64,000 nucleotides of DNA from Pseudorasbora parva. Its lineage: Eukaryota > Chordata > Actinopteri > Cypriniformes > Gobionidae. The stretch spans positions 38,923,653 to 38,987,652 of the forward strand of contig NC_090172.1 of NCBI RefSeq assembly GCF_024679245.1. The letters run 5' to 3'. Both the position numbers and the translations under genes were made by a program. Below the pieces are notes generated by a model. It searched no databases. It was not told the DNA's origin and worked only from the letters and a program-made list of their open reading frames with translations. Positions 13,929-26,768 of the stretch are shown in pieces. Positions within the stretch are counted from its first letter, which is position 1. Each line of letters begins with the position of its first letter.

Positions 13929-14323
13929 GAAGAATGAGTATCAATTAGTCAGTGTATGTTCCTCCTCTACTCTCTTTCAACAAATGTTTTCTGTGTTGAC
14001 TCTCTGCAAGTTTCAAACTTGCTTGTGCTGAGGGCCAAAACCGAAAATTCGTTCTTTTTATAGCAGAATGTGCGTACTGAGTGTTTGATACTATGACATC
14101 AGACAGGATGAAACCGAAAACTAAAGACTGCTTTTCCCCTCTCTTTCTTTATAACACACATCTACACAAGGTGTCATCTATCTCTCTCTAATGATTATAG
14201 TGAAAGCGAGATTCACTTTGAAAGAGTCAATCCCTCTGGTTGGATTTTGTTTCAGCTAAAATCCTTCTGTCCCCTTTTCTTTTCTTCTTGCTGGTAAAGT
14301 TTGACTGGCATTTTAATTACCTG
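13061..14323. other. Unique noncoding DNA
   Basis: No gene. About 13440-13740 is repeat-free, complex sequence without a long open frame. The GT microsatellite listed separately lies inside this stretch. Confidence 0.5.
13833..13926. repeat. (TG)n microsatellite, about 94 bp
   Basis: Perfect TG dinucleotides. Translated Cys-Val repeats across it are not a protein. Confidence 0.98.
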
Positions 14324-14564
14324 CACTGTCAGAAAAGAAGGTGCGATGCTGTCACTGGGGAGGTACATTGCTGTCACTTTCGCACTAAGGTACAAAACCG
14401 GAAAGGTACTATGTACCTTTAAGATACTAATTCGCACTTTTGTACTGATATGTATCTTTTAAGGTACTAATATGTACCATTTATTACAAAGATGTACCTT
14501 TTCACTTTTGTACCATAGGATACCGCCCCAGTGACAGCACTTTACCTTTTTTTCCTGAGATGGT
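14324..14564. mobile_element. MITE with CACTG-type ends
   Basis: The left end CACTGTCAGAAAAGAAGG is followed by GCTGTCACTGGGG. The complement of the second motif (CCCCAGTGACAGC) lies at 14527-14539, before ACCTTTTTTTCCTGAGATG. The arms match over about 40 bases with mismatches. The interior repeats GGTAC..TGTACC motifs, typical of a small fish CACTA-like MITE. No clear target duplication. Confidence 0.6.
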
Positions 14565-15599
14565 TATGCTCATCAATCATCTCTCAGCAACCCAATTGCG
14601 ACGACATCATTGACAAATCCCCAAGTATGAAATTTTCACTTCAAGCTTCGAAAAGTCCTGCATCAAAAGATGATATGGTCAGCTCGAACACAAAAGGAAC
14701 GGATTTGCTCGAAAAATAGATAAGAAACATCAATTTAACATGAAGAATGGTCAGTGACAAGTGTGACCACCCATACTGTACCTTCAGTTTAAAGCCCAAC
14801 ACGTAAACAAAGAAGAAATGTGCGCGCACATATGCCTGCTTATATATGTGTTTGGAGAACAGCGGAAGCTAGATTAGGAATTTGAAGGGCATATTTTGTG
14901 CTGAAAAAATGACTAATACTTTAAATAAAGGCAGGCAGTGGAAGGGAACAGAATGTAATAAGCAGTAGAGATAGATTTATGCCTATTCCAAGAAAGGCTG
15001 AAGGCTCTTATTGAGCACATTAAAAGCCCTTTTAGCCTATATCTAATATGCAGTCTCTCCATAATTAATTTAATCCAATAAAGAAAATGATTTAATATTT
15101 TCTGCTGCTTTCCATGAAGTGAACTATGAATCCAATTTCAAGTCTTCTGATTGAGGATTCTCTGTATTGCAGCTAGCACGCCGACCTCATTCTGGACGTC
15201 TTTGTTAACACTGACTGTGGAAAGAAACACATCTTTCTCTGACTATTAAACAGCTAGCGCGCGCCTAAGCTCCGGAAAGGAGTAGAATGAAAATAGAAAA
15301 ACAATAAAAGAAAATGTGAGTTATTAAATCACATACTAAGGTAATGTATGATCTCCGCTTGTCTGGTTGGTTCCTGCCTGAGTATCTTTGTTTAGCCAGT
15401 GTGCGGCTCGACTCCAGTAATTGAAAAACCAATTCAGTCTTTTATTTATTTATTTCTCTATTTTCTAATGAAAGCCAAAGTCTGCTTGAATAGTGGGTGG
15501 ATAAATGAATAAATGAAAGATGATGAGGAGAACCACATTAATCTTTGTAAAATTACAAAGAAAAATTAACTATTTATCTACGCAACACCATCTCAGGTC

Positions 15600-16080
15600 C
15601 CGCATCCCATTTGCACCCAGTTTTCAGAGAGAAAAAAGAAAGCGCTATCTTAAATGATATCTCCTTTGTGGCCTTTAATAGTTTGTAATTCACATTGATC
15701 TCACAATCTTTCCACCTCCTTCTCTCTCTCGCTCTCTCGCCCTCTCTCACTCACTGGTTCTTTCACTCGTGGTGAAACACTTGAATGAACCCATTAGCCT
15801 GGCCGGCTCTAGCACTGAAAGGAGCCGGGTTGGATTTAACGGAGCATTGTGCGCTTTCGGCCTTTAATCGACTCTCTCCCAATACGGCAGCTGTTTTCAC
15901 CGTGTCAAATTCATAATTACATCTTCACAACAAGTGCTGCACATTCTCTTGCACTCATTCATCTGAGCTCTGAGCATTACATCCAGCAGAGGTCCGAAAA
16001 CGTTAATTAAATCAATCTTTAAAATAACTTGTAAATGGTTATTCTATTATATCGCTCGGCCATTTGCTAAACGAGGCAGC
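15600..16080. promoter_or_regulatory. Candidate conserved noncoding block (speculative)
   Basis: A non-repetitive block with balanced composition and homeobox-like AT motifs (TAATTA near 15915, GTTAATTAAATCAATC near 16003) inside a transposon-poor region. It has no long open frame. Only cross-species alignment could show conservation. Confidence 0.2.
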
Positions 16081-17440
16081 AGTCGAAGGTACAGCGATGC
16101 ATAGTGATGAAGGTATGTGTGCGTTTCCCTTTAAGGGTGTTGATTTCCTAATAAATAGAAGTGGAGGCAGGGTCAGGAGCCGGGGCAGGGTGTGTCAGCT
16201 TGTGTTAGGCCCGAAGGGTGAGGTGAGAGGAAAGGAGACTACAGGCCTTGGCCCTGAGCCAGGGTTAACTGTACCTCTCCATTCTCTTCAGACCAAAAGT
16301 CATTCATCTCTCCCTCTCTCTGCTGACACCCTGTTTATTCCCTCATTCATTTGTCATCTCCCCAATCAGCTGGATGAATAGAGGCACTGCCTCGCTGATA
16401 TATGGTCTTTCTAATTAAGACCAAAAGAAAAGATCTGACTCAACTTCTCTTGTTTTTCCTCTGTCTCTTCTTTTCTAAATCACCATGAGCAAGTGTTTTT
16501 TTTTTTTTTTCTGACCAGGGAAACATCCTTTTCAGGCGGCATTAGAGCTGTAGGTCAATTACAAAGAGAAAGAGAGAAAGAGAGAGAGAGAGAACGAGAG
16601 CAGTCTGGCATTCAGGATGCTTTTGTTTGCTTATTTGCGGTGTTTAAAACAAAGACGGCATGGCGTTGAGAATCTCATCAGCAGGAAACCCCCTTAGAGA
16701 CAAGCAGCATATTCAAAGGCATGCAAATGACAGCGCTCAGAGCGGGGGCTGGGTTCATTTTGGAACTGCTTAATTACCTCATTTCTAAAATAACTTATGC
16801 CTTGTTTACGAATACAGTGTATGTAGGTAATGGCTATGGATTTTTTTTTTTTTTGCATTTCACATTGTTACACTTTACAGACAACACCCACTTCTGCCCT
16901 GGCGCTGACACCAAAAAAAAAAAAAAAACACAATTTGGAAGAATTAACAACGAGCTGGTGAGCGAAAACCATCATAGATAAAAATGAAATATTATTGTAT
17001 TCGGGTAAGGGAATGGAACGTTTTTGAGCACTGACTGATGGAGAACTTACTGCAATTAAACTTACAGTAATGATTCTTTTGTGAATAATATTTGTCTAGA
17101 TCATTCCCATGACATACAATAATTCTGCTCATATTAAATCTGCTAGTAAATGACAATTCTAAAATTATTTACTCACCCTCATGTCATTCCAAAACCTTCT
17201 GTAAAATACAAACTAAAACCAACACTAGACCCCACTGACTGCTATTGCGCAGACAATGATAAAAAAAGCTTTTTCTATTATTATTTGTATTTTAATGACA
17301 TGAATGACATGAGCAGAAGCAAATGATAACAGAATTTTAGATTTTAGAAGATTACAGACCTAAAGTAATAGGCAAATGTATAATATTAAACAGTGTTACA
17401 CTCCAGTGCTTTTTAAAAATGCGTGAGATTCTATATACAT

Positions 17441-17487
17441 AGAGAGAGAGAGGAGAGAGAGAAGAGAGAAGAGAGAGCGAGAGAGAG

Positions 17488-17526
<39 letters not shown>

Positions 17527-17535
17527 AAGAGAGAG
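17441..17535. repeat. (GA)n imperfect microsatellite
   Basis: GA repeats with occasional G or C interruptions. The complementary strand gives a meaningless Ser-Leu open frame. Confidence 0.95.
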
Positions 17536-20500
17536 GTGAAAAGTGAGAAGACACCTTTGAAAAGAATCAATTACAGTAAAACGCATCAGAATCACTCGTG
17601 CATTTAATACATCTCATATCTGAGCGTTTCAGCCCGTTCCCTCACGCCTGCTGCATCAGCCAGGCCCATCTGCGCTGCTTTGCAAAGTAGCAATATTTTA
17701 AACTAATATCAATGCATTATGAGCCAACAAATCCTTTAAACAGCACATTAGGATGAATTGTTGCAAGGCTGCGATATCAAATAACAGGTATCAGCAGCAC
17801 AGAAAGCCCCTCATTTCTCATCTCTGCAGAACACAATAGCACATTTGGCAAGGTGAGTCAAAAAGAGAGAGTGAGAGGGGCAAAATTCTGGCAGTGAAAG
17901 TAAAGTGATCCTTGTTTTTGCATTAGCTAAACCGACAGCACTTGTAAATGAGTCACATGGGTGAGGATTATCTTTCAGTGTCAGGATAAGTTTACAAAAT
18001 ATGTTGTGCTATCTGCTGTTTACAATGCGTTTGATAAAATGAAAAAAATTTGACTACCAATCGCTGACATCTGTGGAATTTTCCTCAATATCCTAAAAAT
18101 AGTGTCTGCCACGCAGTCCACGGTGACCCCAATCGGCTGAAAAGACATGTTATTTAAACTAACATCCCTAATCCAATGTCAAAAAGAAATGACACATTCA
18201 AATAATAAAAAAATAAAACCCGCAGCTGCGGACTAAATCTTCCATTCCATGTCATCTTTTAGTGGACAAGTCATGTTTATTACTGACTAACAAGGAGGAG
18301 GACAGGGATCAGAACCGTGACCTGAGAACAGAACGACTGTTTTCATGCTGTATTCACACTGTAGACATGCTGTAAGCCTGTAGGTTCCCTCACCAAAGGC
18401 CTACAGGAACACTTGTTTGTTCTTACCCACGTCCCTGGCGACATACAAATATTTATCCAGATATACATTTCAGACACTTGCTAAGAGACAATGTAGACAC
18501 ATGTACGACAGACATGCAAAAAAAAAAAAAAGGAAAATGTGATATAATAGCATTCCCTCTAACCAAGTAGGGGAAGATGGAGTGCACACGACATGAGATG
18601 TACAATTGCAGTAGAGAAAAGGGACTGCCTAGCGTCCGAGCCGGCCCACGCTGCCTCAAAATTAAACTACCTGGTCATTCGTTACCTGCCTGCAGCTGTC
18701 AAAGCAAACAATGAATGTACAGCGGAGAATTGATGACTATTTGGAATGCATATGGGCAAAAAGGCTTCAATTTAGTGCTGTGGTCTACGCAGATGAAATG
18801 ACAGTTGTGATTGATTTGACACGGCAGTCCAGATTTATCTTGCAAATGGAGTAATGGCTGTTGAACGGTAAGGGTGGCGATCTGGCGCTGAGCTGATAGC
18901 ACACAGAAAGAACAGAAGAGCTGAGTCCCAGCGGCTCTGAGGCACATCATGAGGAATCTTCGCTAAGTGTCGTTGAACAGATTGTCTTGGTCAAGGTTAT
19001 GATGCACTCATAAGTCTTAAGGAGTGTGTGTGTGGCACTTGGCTGCCTCCCCCTCCACATACCCAACCGCCAGACGACCCTCCTTACAAGGTGACCTGAA
19101 GAAGGGGATAGAAAGTAAAAGACTAATCAGCATTTTCCATGGGAGGCGTTGAAATTGGGACGGAGAAAATTAAGTGGATGCACAGAAGTGTGGCTCAAAA
19201 CAGTGAGAGATTTAAAAAAAAAAAAAACTCATCCAATATAAACAAAAACACAAATGCGAACCAAACCAACCGTATTCCATTCACTGTTCACTGAACTAAC
19301 TCTATAGTGCTGAGGATTGTGACATGGGATGCTTTTTTTTTTTGATCGAAGAATTAACACAAACACACACTTTCAGACAAAAGCATCACATGCAAATGTA
19401 CAGCATGTCGTCTCAAAAGAATGAGTTTCCATCACACCCATCGCCCCCTAGTTCCGCTTAGTGAGTTGAACAGGCTTCTCTCAATACATTTATAATTGAG
19501 GGAGTGTTTCTTCACGAAACAGCACACAAAAAAAATCTTCTGTTCACTGCATTTTAGCCTTCATCCATGTTTTATTGAATAACAGGGGGTGGGGCAAAAA
19601 TGGCAACACAAAAGAAAAGAAAAAAAAAACAGAGGATGGCAATCCACGAGTGCAGCCATTGATAATGTTTTGTTTATATCTTCAGCTCCTTGAGAATAAT
19701 CTCAGGTGTCTGAAGCGAGAGTGAGTTTCACTGGTATCTGTCATTCGGGTGTCAATCCAACTGACACATTTTACACTCTGCTGGCACACAGGACTCACCT
19801 GCTGACACACACACACACATACACATACAAAACAGCACCAAGTGATTGGGAGCATTTACACAAGAGCATGCTGGATCCATAAAAAGAAGATAAAAGAAAA
19901 TAAAAAAAATACAGAAAATGAAATACTATTTTTGTTTTGTTTGTTTTGATTTTTTTGGTTACTGTATTGAACTATCATGGTATAAATTATGGATTTCTTA
20001 ATGATAATGCATTGTTCATTTTAAAATAAATTTTTAAAAAAAAGATGATCTGTAACAATCTGCTTCCAACATGTAATGCAAAATAATTTGAAAAAAGCTT
20101 TCAGCATGTTACACCAGATGATACAACAAGTTGCTTTTATTAATTAATCATTGAACCATTTATTCAATTTATTTATTCAAAAAGTGAATCATTTAAAAAC
20201 AAAACAACTGCAATGTAAAATCGAATAGTGAAATTAATTAAATTAAATGAGATTGTTTCACTCAGATAATAATGAAGGTTTGCTGTACTTAAAGTTGCAT
20301 GAAATCAAAATTTGCTTGTAGTAAAATAAACTTAATATGATTGATTTGCAGTAGAGTTCCAATTCTCAGCATGCATTGCATCAGACTGTATAAAGAAAAT
20401 ACATGTTGAAATTAAGTGTTTGTTAAATTGTGTTTTTGCACAAGACTATAGGGAGACATAAGTTAGTGTTTAATGCGGTTGGGATTTACAGGGGTTCTGG

Positions 20501-20539
20501 TATGTAAGTTTTGTAGGGTTACCATTGTGGTGAAGAGTC

Positions 20540-20855
20540 TCTTTGATAGTGATAATTAAAACTTAAATGATTTGAGGAAAACGATTGCCTTAAGTAGTTT
20601 AATAGATATATAGTTGTTAAGACTTGGTTAAATTTGTTACCTGAATTCAAACTGAATGAGTGGAATAACCTTAAAATCTTTAAATTGAGTTTACCTTAAT
20701 GATTGACTAAATCAGCACTAAAATATAAATGAATTTAACATTTTATACAAGTTTACAATACTTATACTTACTGGTTTTAAAACTTAAATGGTTTAAAGAA
20801 ATCGGTTTCCTAAAAATGGTTCGAGGTACCGTAACTTATTGGGTTTTACAGTGTG
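20540..20855 (-). mobile_element. Terminal fragment of a CACTA-type element
   Basis: The right edge GTAACTTATTGGGTTTTACAGTG (to 20855) is nearly the complement of CACTGTAAAACCCAACGAGT at 35222, so both belong to one family. Two diverged copies of an AACTTAAATG-type segment (near 20563 and 20782) lie inside. No left terminus was found. Confidence 0.5.
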
Positions 20856-22470
20856 ACTTTCTTTATCATCGAACCATTTAACCAATTTACCTGAAAGCAC
20901 TGAATCATTCAGGAATGACAGAACCATCAATATTGTGTTTAAAATGGAAATTACTCAAAATTAACTTATTGCTTTATAGAAGACTTCAATTTAACAAGAA
21001 CACATTGTGCTGTTGCAATTACATTTGTGCTATTGTTCTGAATATCCGACCCAATCGGATGAGAAAGTAACTACAATATTTCAAGAGCTGGCCTATGAAC
21101 GTGATTCAACACTAACGATTTTTAGAAAAAAGTAAACATGAAGGTCCAACCCTAAAACTAATCATCATTGGGGCATAAGCAGATCGTACAAAAATGTAAG
21201 AATGAGATTATACAAATTTGTATGAATTTTAAGCATTTTCACAAGCTTTGAGAAACAAATAATCCACTAAGAATGTGACTCAGACAGGTTAGTATAACAC
21301 GTTAACATATTAACATGCATGATATGTCATGATAATCATAAGGATGATTAAAGGAAATGTTCTCAAACAGACTCAAAGCTCTAAAGCAGGCTGTGTCGTT
21401 ATAGATTAACCATTGATATATGAGGCCCTGCATGTTGCCTGCTTCCGTCTACCTGTCTACAGAAGCCTTTAATGCATAATATTCAGCCTCTCAATGAGGT
21501 GTGCAGGCTTGTCTCTCTCTGTCACATGAAACGGGCACACGGCTTAACCAGGCCAACTTAAACCAGCTTTACTCCTCCTTAGATTTCATATGCAGGTACT
21601 CATCATGCCAAGTGCTTTCAGTTTCCTCCTCGTCTTTCTCTCCTCTATACCTCCACACTTTCATTTGGTCTGTTAATGAGAAATATGCCATCGGAGGCCT
21701 CTCGTGAGCACGAGTGTACCTTAAAGCTCCACAGCGACCTCCTTCTCGGCTGGATTTTTGAGCGCGACAGGAGATCTACCTCTGCGTGAATCCTGTAGAG
21801 TACACTTAATTCCCCACAGAACACGGCGAGCAGGGGCGCTTCGTCAGGGGAACAGAAAGGCATTTGAGAGCAGATTAAGAATATGAACAGCAATATTCCC
21901 GTCGCGGCATCTGCATGCACCCAGGATTACAGGGTTCCGAGGAGATTACTGGCAGGGGAAGAGAGGTTACAGGTTCTGAAAACTTTTCATTCTCACCTAG
22001 GGTATGGAGATCAACCCACGCACACAGACATCCACGAGTTTCATTTTTATATTCATTTGGGTTTAATATCATTTCTTGAGTTTGTGCACGCATTTGTCAT
22101 GCCACATTCACAGTATGATTTAGACCCCATCCACAATACATTATTCCTTTGCATTGTGGCCTCCCACCCACATTTAAACAGCGTAAAAAAAGCAAGGACT
22201 TTTTAAACACTGATTTAGTGACCCTTGTGAACAAGTGAAAGGGTTTTAGAATATGGTGACATCATGAAACCAATTTGCACAGATTGTTTTTTGACATACT
22301 AGGACACAACAATGCAGAATTCTGGTGTGGAATGTCAGCATTATGTGGAGGGCAAATTAATCAACGGAGTGTCTATTCACACTAAGTGCAAATAGTGTGC
22401 CTTGTTGGGTTCCGCCTAACAACGCCTGGCTACACCAAACAAGATTTTAAAAAAACACACCCATAATTCA
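20856..22470. other. Unique noncoding DNA
   Basis: No gene or element recognised. About 21640-22010 is GC-richer and has overlapping open frames on both strands (up to 107 codons), but no domain and no clear splice structure. Confidence 0.5.
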
Positions 22471-22474
22471 ACAT

Positions 22475-22580
22475 CCTCAGTGGCGCAATCAGTAAAGCGT
22501 ATGGCTAATGGATCATTGTTTTGTCACGATCAACATGGCTTCGAATCTGCCTTTTGCAGAGCTTGCTCTTCTCTCTTTTC
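22475..22580 (+). repeat. tRNA-derived SINE head (Pol III box A and B like)
   Basis: TGGCGCAATCAG at 22481 resembles a Pol III A box, and GGCTTCGAATC at 22537 resembles a B box about 56 bp downstream, as in tRNA-derived SINEs or a decayed tRNA. It does not fold as a normal tRNA on inspection. A body with GGGTTAGGGATAGGTGTAGG follows near 22626. It may be a SINE copy or a tRNA pseudogene. Confidence 0.5.
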
Positions 22581-22739
22581 TCATCACAAATCACATCGGA
22601 AAGGCATTTATTTTCACAAAAAAAGGGTTAGGGATAGGTGTAGGGAGGGCTTTTAGTGTCCCTTAAGGCGGCATCCATTTAATAGTTTAAATAAAAATAA
22701 TAATTCACACGGTGTTATTATTGCATCCTGTTAATGTAC

Positions 22740-23090
22740 AACAATAGCCTAGAAATCTAGAAGCACCCTATAGCGGCAGCAAATCTAATCTGCCGCGAGC
22801 GTCGTCTAGCAACTCTCAATACCTTCTGAGCTATAAAAACCAAACTCTGGTCAGGCCAATCACATCGTGTAAAGAGTCGGTGGGCGGAGCTTAACATAAT
22901 GACGCTGAGTTGCACTCGCTTCTAGTAAACACAGAACCTGGCAAACAGCGGTCTTTCGAATCAGCTTTGACCATGACTCTGGAAGACTTTGAGTTAAGAT
23001 GTGTTCTGACTGAGTTTTGCCGACCAGATACGAAATATGAAAGAAAAGAAAAAAAGAAAAAAAAAATCTGTATTTTAGACATTATCGAAT
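22740..23090. repeat. Possible dispersed fish repeat
   Basis: AGAAATCTAGAAGCACCCTA near 22751 and GTGGGCGGAGCTTAACATAA near 22881 look like a dispersed cyprinid repeat I remember, whose family I cannot name. Its boundaries are uncertain. It ends near a purine-rich run at 23040. Confidence 0.35.
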
Positions 23091-23284
23091 AAGTTGAAAT
23101 CTTTTGAGATTAAAGTCGAAATATTTCTACAATAAGGTCAAAATATATTTCAAGAATAAAGTCGAAAAATTTCAAAAATATTCAAAATGTCAAAATTAGA
23201 AACGCAGCCTCATTGACCCAAGTTACAGCCCTGCACCTGCCGCCAGTGTATTTGAACAGGGGGCCAAAAACTTTCATCATCCAT

Positions 23285-23660
23285 CACACTTCTCTACGTT
23301 GTGTTTTTCTTGAGAACTTGTCATTAAATAATGACACCACCAGTATGGTTTGTTGGCTCATATCGTTGCATGGAGGTGCATGTTCTGGGGATCATATTTA
23401 AAACAATTACACATCAGAAAATGTTTTAAAGCAGAATTTTTTTAGAGAATACATGTATCTATATCTCTACGTGCTCAATTTTTTGAGAACTTGTATAATA
23501 ATTAAATAATGACACCCCCATTATGCATTGTTGACTGGTGCATGTTCTAGGGATCATAATTAAACAATTAGCCTACACATCGGAAAATGTTGTAATGTAG
23601 GATTTCTTTTGAGTATTAATTTACCTCTACGTGCTCAATTTTTTTGAGAAATTGTGAAAA
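23285..23660. repeat. Tandem duplication, unit about 165-175 bp
   Basis: CTCTACGT..TTTTTGAGAACTTGT starts at about 23291 and again at 23466, and a third partial start lies at 23629. Between them GCATGTTCT(G/A)GGGATCATA and ACACATC(A/G)GAAAATGTT also recur. The unit is noncoding and diverged. GAATAAAGTCGAAA motifs lie just upstream (about 23110-23175). Confidence 0.65.
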
Positions 23661-23790
23661 AAACAATGCGACCCAAAAAAAATAATAAAAAATATTTATA
23701 TATATATTATTTTATTTTTATTTTTTTGTAGTGTAGGTGACATTGTTTTTTCACAATTTCTCAAAAAAATTGAGCACGGGTAAATTATAT
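23629..23790. repeat. Near-perfect hairpin, arms about 45 bp
   Basis: GTGCTCAATTTTTTTGAGAA followed by ATTGTGAAAAAAACAATG is mirrored by CATTGTTTTTTCACAAT and TTCTCAAAAAAATTGAGCAC. The loop is AT-rich. The left arm overlaps the third tandem unit. This may be the end of a foldback element. Confidence 0.7.
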
Positions 23791-23867
23791 AAACCTGTAA
23801 GAAAGTCCATTTTGCCTGTAAAGTCTATTCCTGCACAGTATATTTTGTAACGTCCTAAGAAGACATA

Positions 23868-24745
23868 CAGTACAGGCCAAAAGTTTTGAAAGAAAGAAGT
23901 TTCTTCTGCTCATAAATCCTGCATTTATTTGATCAAAAATACAGAACATTTTTTAATTTTGTGATAATTTTGTGATATATTATCACAATTTAAAATATTT
24001 GGTTTTCAATTTATTATACTTTAAATTATCATTTATTTCTGTGATGCAAAGCTGAATTTGCAGGATCGTTACTCCAGTCTTCAGTGTCACATGATCCTTC
24101 AGAAATCATTCTAATATTCTGCTTTATTATGAGTGTTGGAAACAGTTCTGCTGCTTAATATATTTGATGAATAAAAGGTTCAAAAGAACTGCATTTATTC
24201 AAAATAAAAACATTTTCAAATAATATAAATCTCATTTACTATCAGTTTTTATCAATTTAACACACCCTTGCTGAATAAAATTATTGATTTATTTCAAAAA
24301 AAGAAAGAAAAAAAATGACTCATCCCAAAATTGTTGTTACAAAAGATTTCTATTTTTTAAAACATTTGCTTCTTTTTTCTTTTTTTTTTCTTTTTTTTTA
24401 CTTTTTATTCCTCAAAGTAATATAAAAAAGTATCACATGTTATGAAAAAATATGAAGCAGCAGAACTGTTTCCAACTTTGAAAATGAATCATCATATAAG
24501 AATGATTTCTGAAGGATCATGTGACACTGAAGACTGGAGGAATGATCCTGAAAATTCAAGTTTGCATCTCAGAAATAAATGATCATTTAAAAGTATAATA
24601 AATTGAAAACAAATTATTTTAAATTGTAATAATATATCACAATATGACAGTATTTTCTGTATTTTTGAACTAATAAATGCAGGCTTGAAACTTCTTTCAA
24701 AAACATTACAAATATAATATGTGTCCAAACTCTTGGCCTGTACTT
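23868..24745. mobile_element. Tc1/mariner-type MITE with long inverted arms
   Basis: CAGTACAGGCCAAAAGTTTT at the left pairs with AAACTCTTGGCCTGTACTT at the right, with TA outside both ends (23866-23867, 24746-24747). The 878-bp element folds back on itself: the arms carry inverted copies of TGCATTTATT..GATCAAAAATACAG and of a core of about 90 bp around ACTCCAGTCTTCAGTGTCAC. It encodes no transposase. The TACAG-type ends fit a Tc1-like family. Confidence 0.75.
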
Positions 24746-26760
24746 TATGCCATGTTGGTAGATTAAATGTTGTGCTGTAAAATTTCCTTTTGAAATCCTA
24801 GATAAAAGTAAAAATAAACTATTATGCTATAGATCCATGTCAGAAGCAGTTAGACGTCCAGCGCAGATCTTTACTAAAAAAAAAAAAAGTTACGACTTTA
24901 TTCTCGAAATTTAGATTTAAAAAAAAAAAATTCCTTTGAGGTTTAGGGCTTCCGTACTTTCATATCTGACTTCACCAAAAACATCTGTGAAAATTGTGAT
25001 ATCTTTAGATTGTCACTTGACGTACAGATTAGCTGTGGTTTCAAAAGAAGTCTAGGTGATCAAATTTCAGATGTGGCGATTACTTGCAGCCATCCGTCAT
25101 CTCACAGACAACAAAGAGTTTGTGAGCATCAAGTCGTAATTGCATACACATGTCCAGTATGAGCAGTTACGCCTCACACTCTCTCTGAAAAACCATTGTT
25201 CTTGTTTTTCACCTTTTCTACTTTTTGCTTAAACTAATTTTATAACTATGGAAAAGTTTGGGTAGATACCAAGCAACATTTGTGGCTTTTTCTCTTAGAC
25301 TGTGCCGATCTTTCCATGGCTCAACTGTCAGCCTTGATTTTATCTTCTGGCATGTGGCATTTCCCTCACCACTGGCCCGTCGCTTTGGCCAACAGCATGC
25401 CACGCGTGCAAAGCAAGCACAGGAAATCTGTCCCCCCAGGAGACGGCTAACAATGCTACGACCAGGCAATTCCCCTCCGCACCTTTCGTGTGAGGGAACA
25501 TGCACATATCACATATTCAGCCGCCATGTGCAATCAATTACAAGCCTTAATGAACGCCAGCTGGGAGTCACGATCCATGCAAAAGTGTGTGCTTGTGTAT
25601 GTTTGAACAAACACTTTACCATGAAGTCTGTATGAAAATTAAGGCCCCAAAGGCTCATAATTAAAAACGTATTACAAGGAACAAAAAGAAAACTAGATTA
25701 CGGTCTTTACTCTGATTTCCAAACGATAGGGACGAGAGAACGAAAAAAAGACACAAACATAGGATTCAAGCACGTATCAAGACAGACAGAAGGCAGGCAC
25801 TGCCACTCCCCAGACTCAAGTGTTAACCTTGCTGCTGGTATAAGGAGGCCACAAGCATGCTGGGCGGAAGGAAGGAGGGTAGGTGTAACCTAGCCACTTC
25901 ACGCAGGGTTGAAGTGTCCCTGCTAGTCTTTCAGCGTTCAATGAGAGGCCCAAGTGACACGCAACAGGGACTTTCCCAAGAAGTTTCCGTGCCCTTGGCT
26001 TCCGAAATGCACCCAGTAGTCATCAATTAGCCTGACAGGCCAGTTCTAAACTAAAACACGCACACAAACTAAGACAGTGTTCAGCATGGACTGTTGCTAA
26101 TGAGGTTTGATAAACTGAATGGCTATTATTAAAATAACTGATCAAATATGGGTCATTCTGTGTCAACTCAACCAGAGGGCCCTGGCTAAAAAAAAAAAAA
26201 AAAAATTCTAGTGAAAGAAAAAAAAAAAGAGATGTGTTGTATGCAATTGTTTTAATAGAGGGAAACAAGATACATTTGTAGTTTCAACATTATTTATTCT
26301 TCAGACATTCCCCTTTAAATACAAAAAGTATCCACTTTTGACCACTGAAAATGTGTACTCATGGAGCCGCATTTAGATCTCCATATCACTGGGATTTAAC
26401 CATATAGGGACTTTAAAATTAAGATACCAATATAAATTTAAAAACAAATTCTAAAAGGATAATAAGATATATGTAATACTGTTACAGGCATGCAAACTTG
26501 GGGCAAAAAAAACAAAAAGTGCATTTTCCCATTTATGTCAAATCTTGCTAAATATTGCTGAAGTCAACAGATTTAACTAATAGACATACCAAAATAATGA
26601 TGCTGCCCTCTTTCTAAAGTAATTTTTACCCCCCTGTAATTTGGCTCCAAATCTCATGTGAAAACAAATTAGTGGATCACTCAGCCAATAATTTAATATT
26701 TTGGCTTTCATTACTATTTGTTCTGCTTTCTTCACAAATTTGGTCGATTTGCCATGGAAT
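24746..26760. other. Unique noncoding DNA
   Basis: No gene. A TACGACTTTATTCTCGAAAT motif at 24891 is the complement of the GAATAAAGTCG motifs near 23110-23165. About 25060-25640 and 25780-26000 are complex and repeat-free, with open frames on both strands but no domain. Confidence 0.5.
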
Positions 26761-26768
26761 GACCCCAT

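Larger units (their letters stand above)
14565..20530. other. Long repeat-poor noncoding stretch
   Basis: Apart from simple repeats (A or T runs, the GA block at 17441-17535, an AC run near 19806) and one TTAA-element fragment (about 17155-17205), I see no mobile element here. No open frame has a recognisable domain or a credible exon series. Parts such as 15600-16080, 17600-17990 and 18690-18980 are complex and balanced in base content, as conserved noncoding DNA often is. That is an impression only. Confidence 0.5.

Noticed and set aside
13749..14031. Open frames of repeated Cys-Val
   Set aside because: They are translations of the TG microsatellite.
22475..22560. Functional tRNA gene
   Set aside because: A and B boxes are spaced too far apart and no clover-leaf with a clear anticodon arm is visible; SINE or pseudogene preferred.
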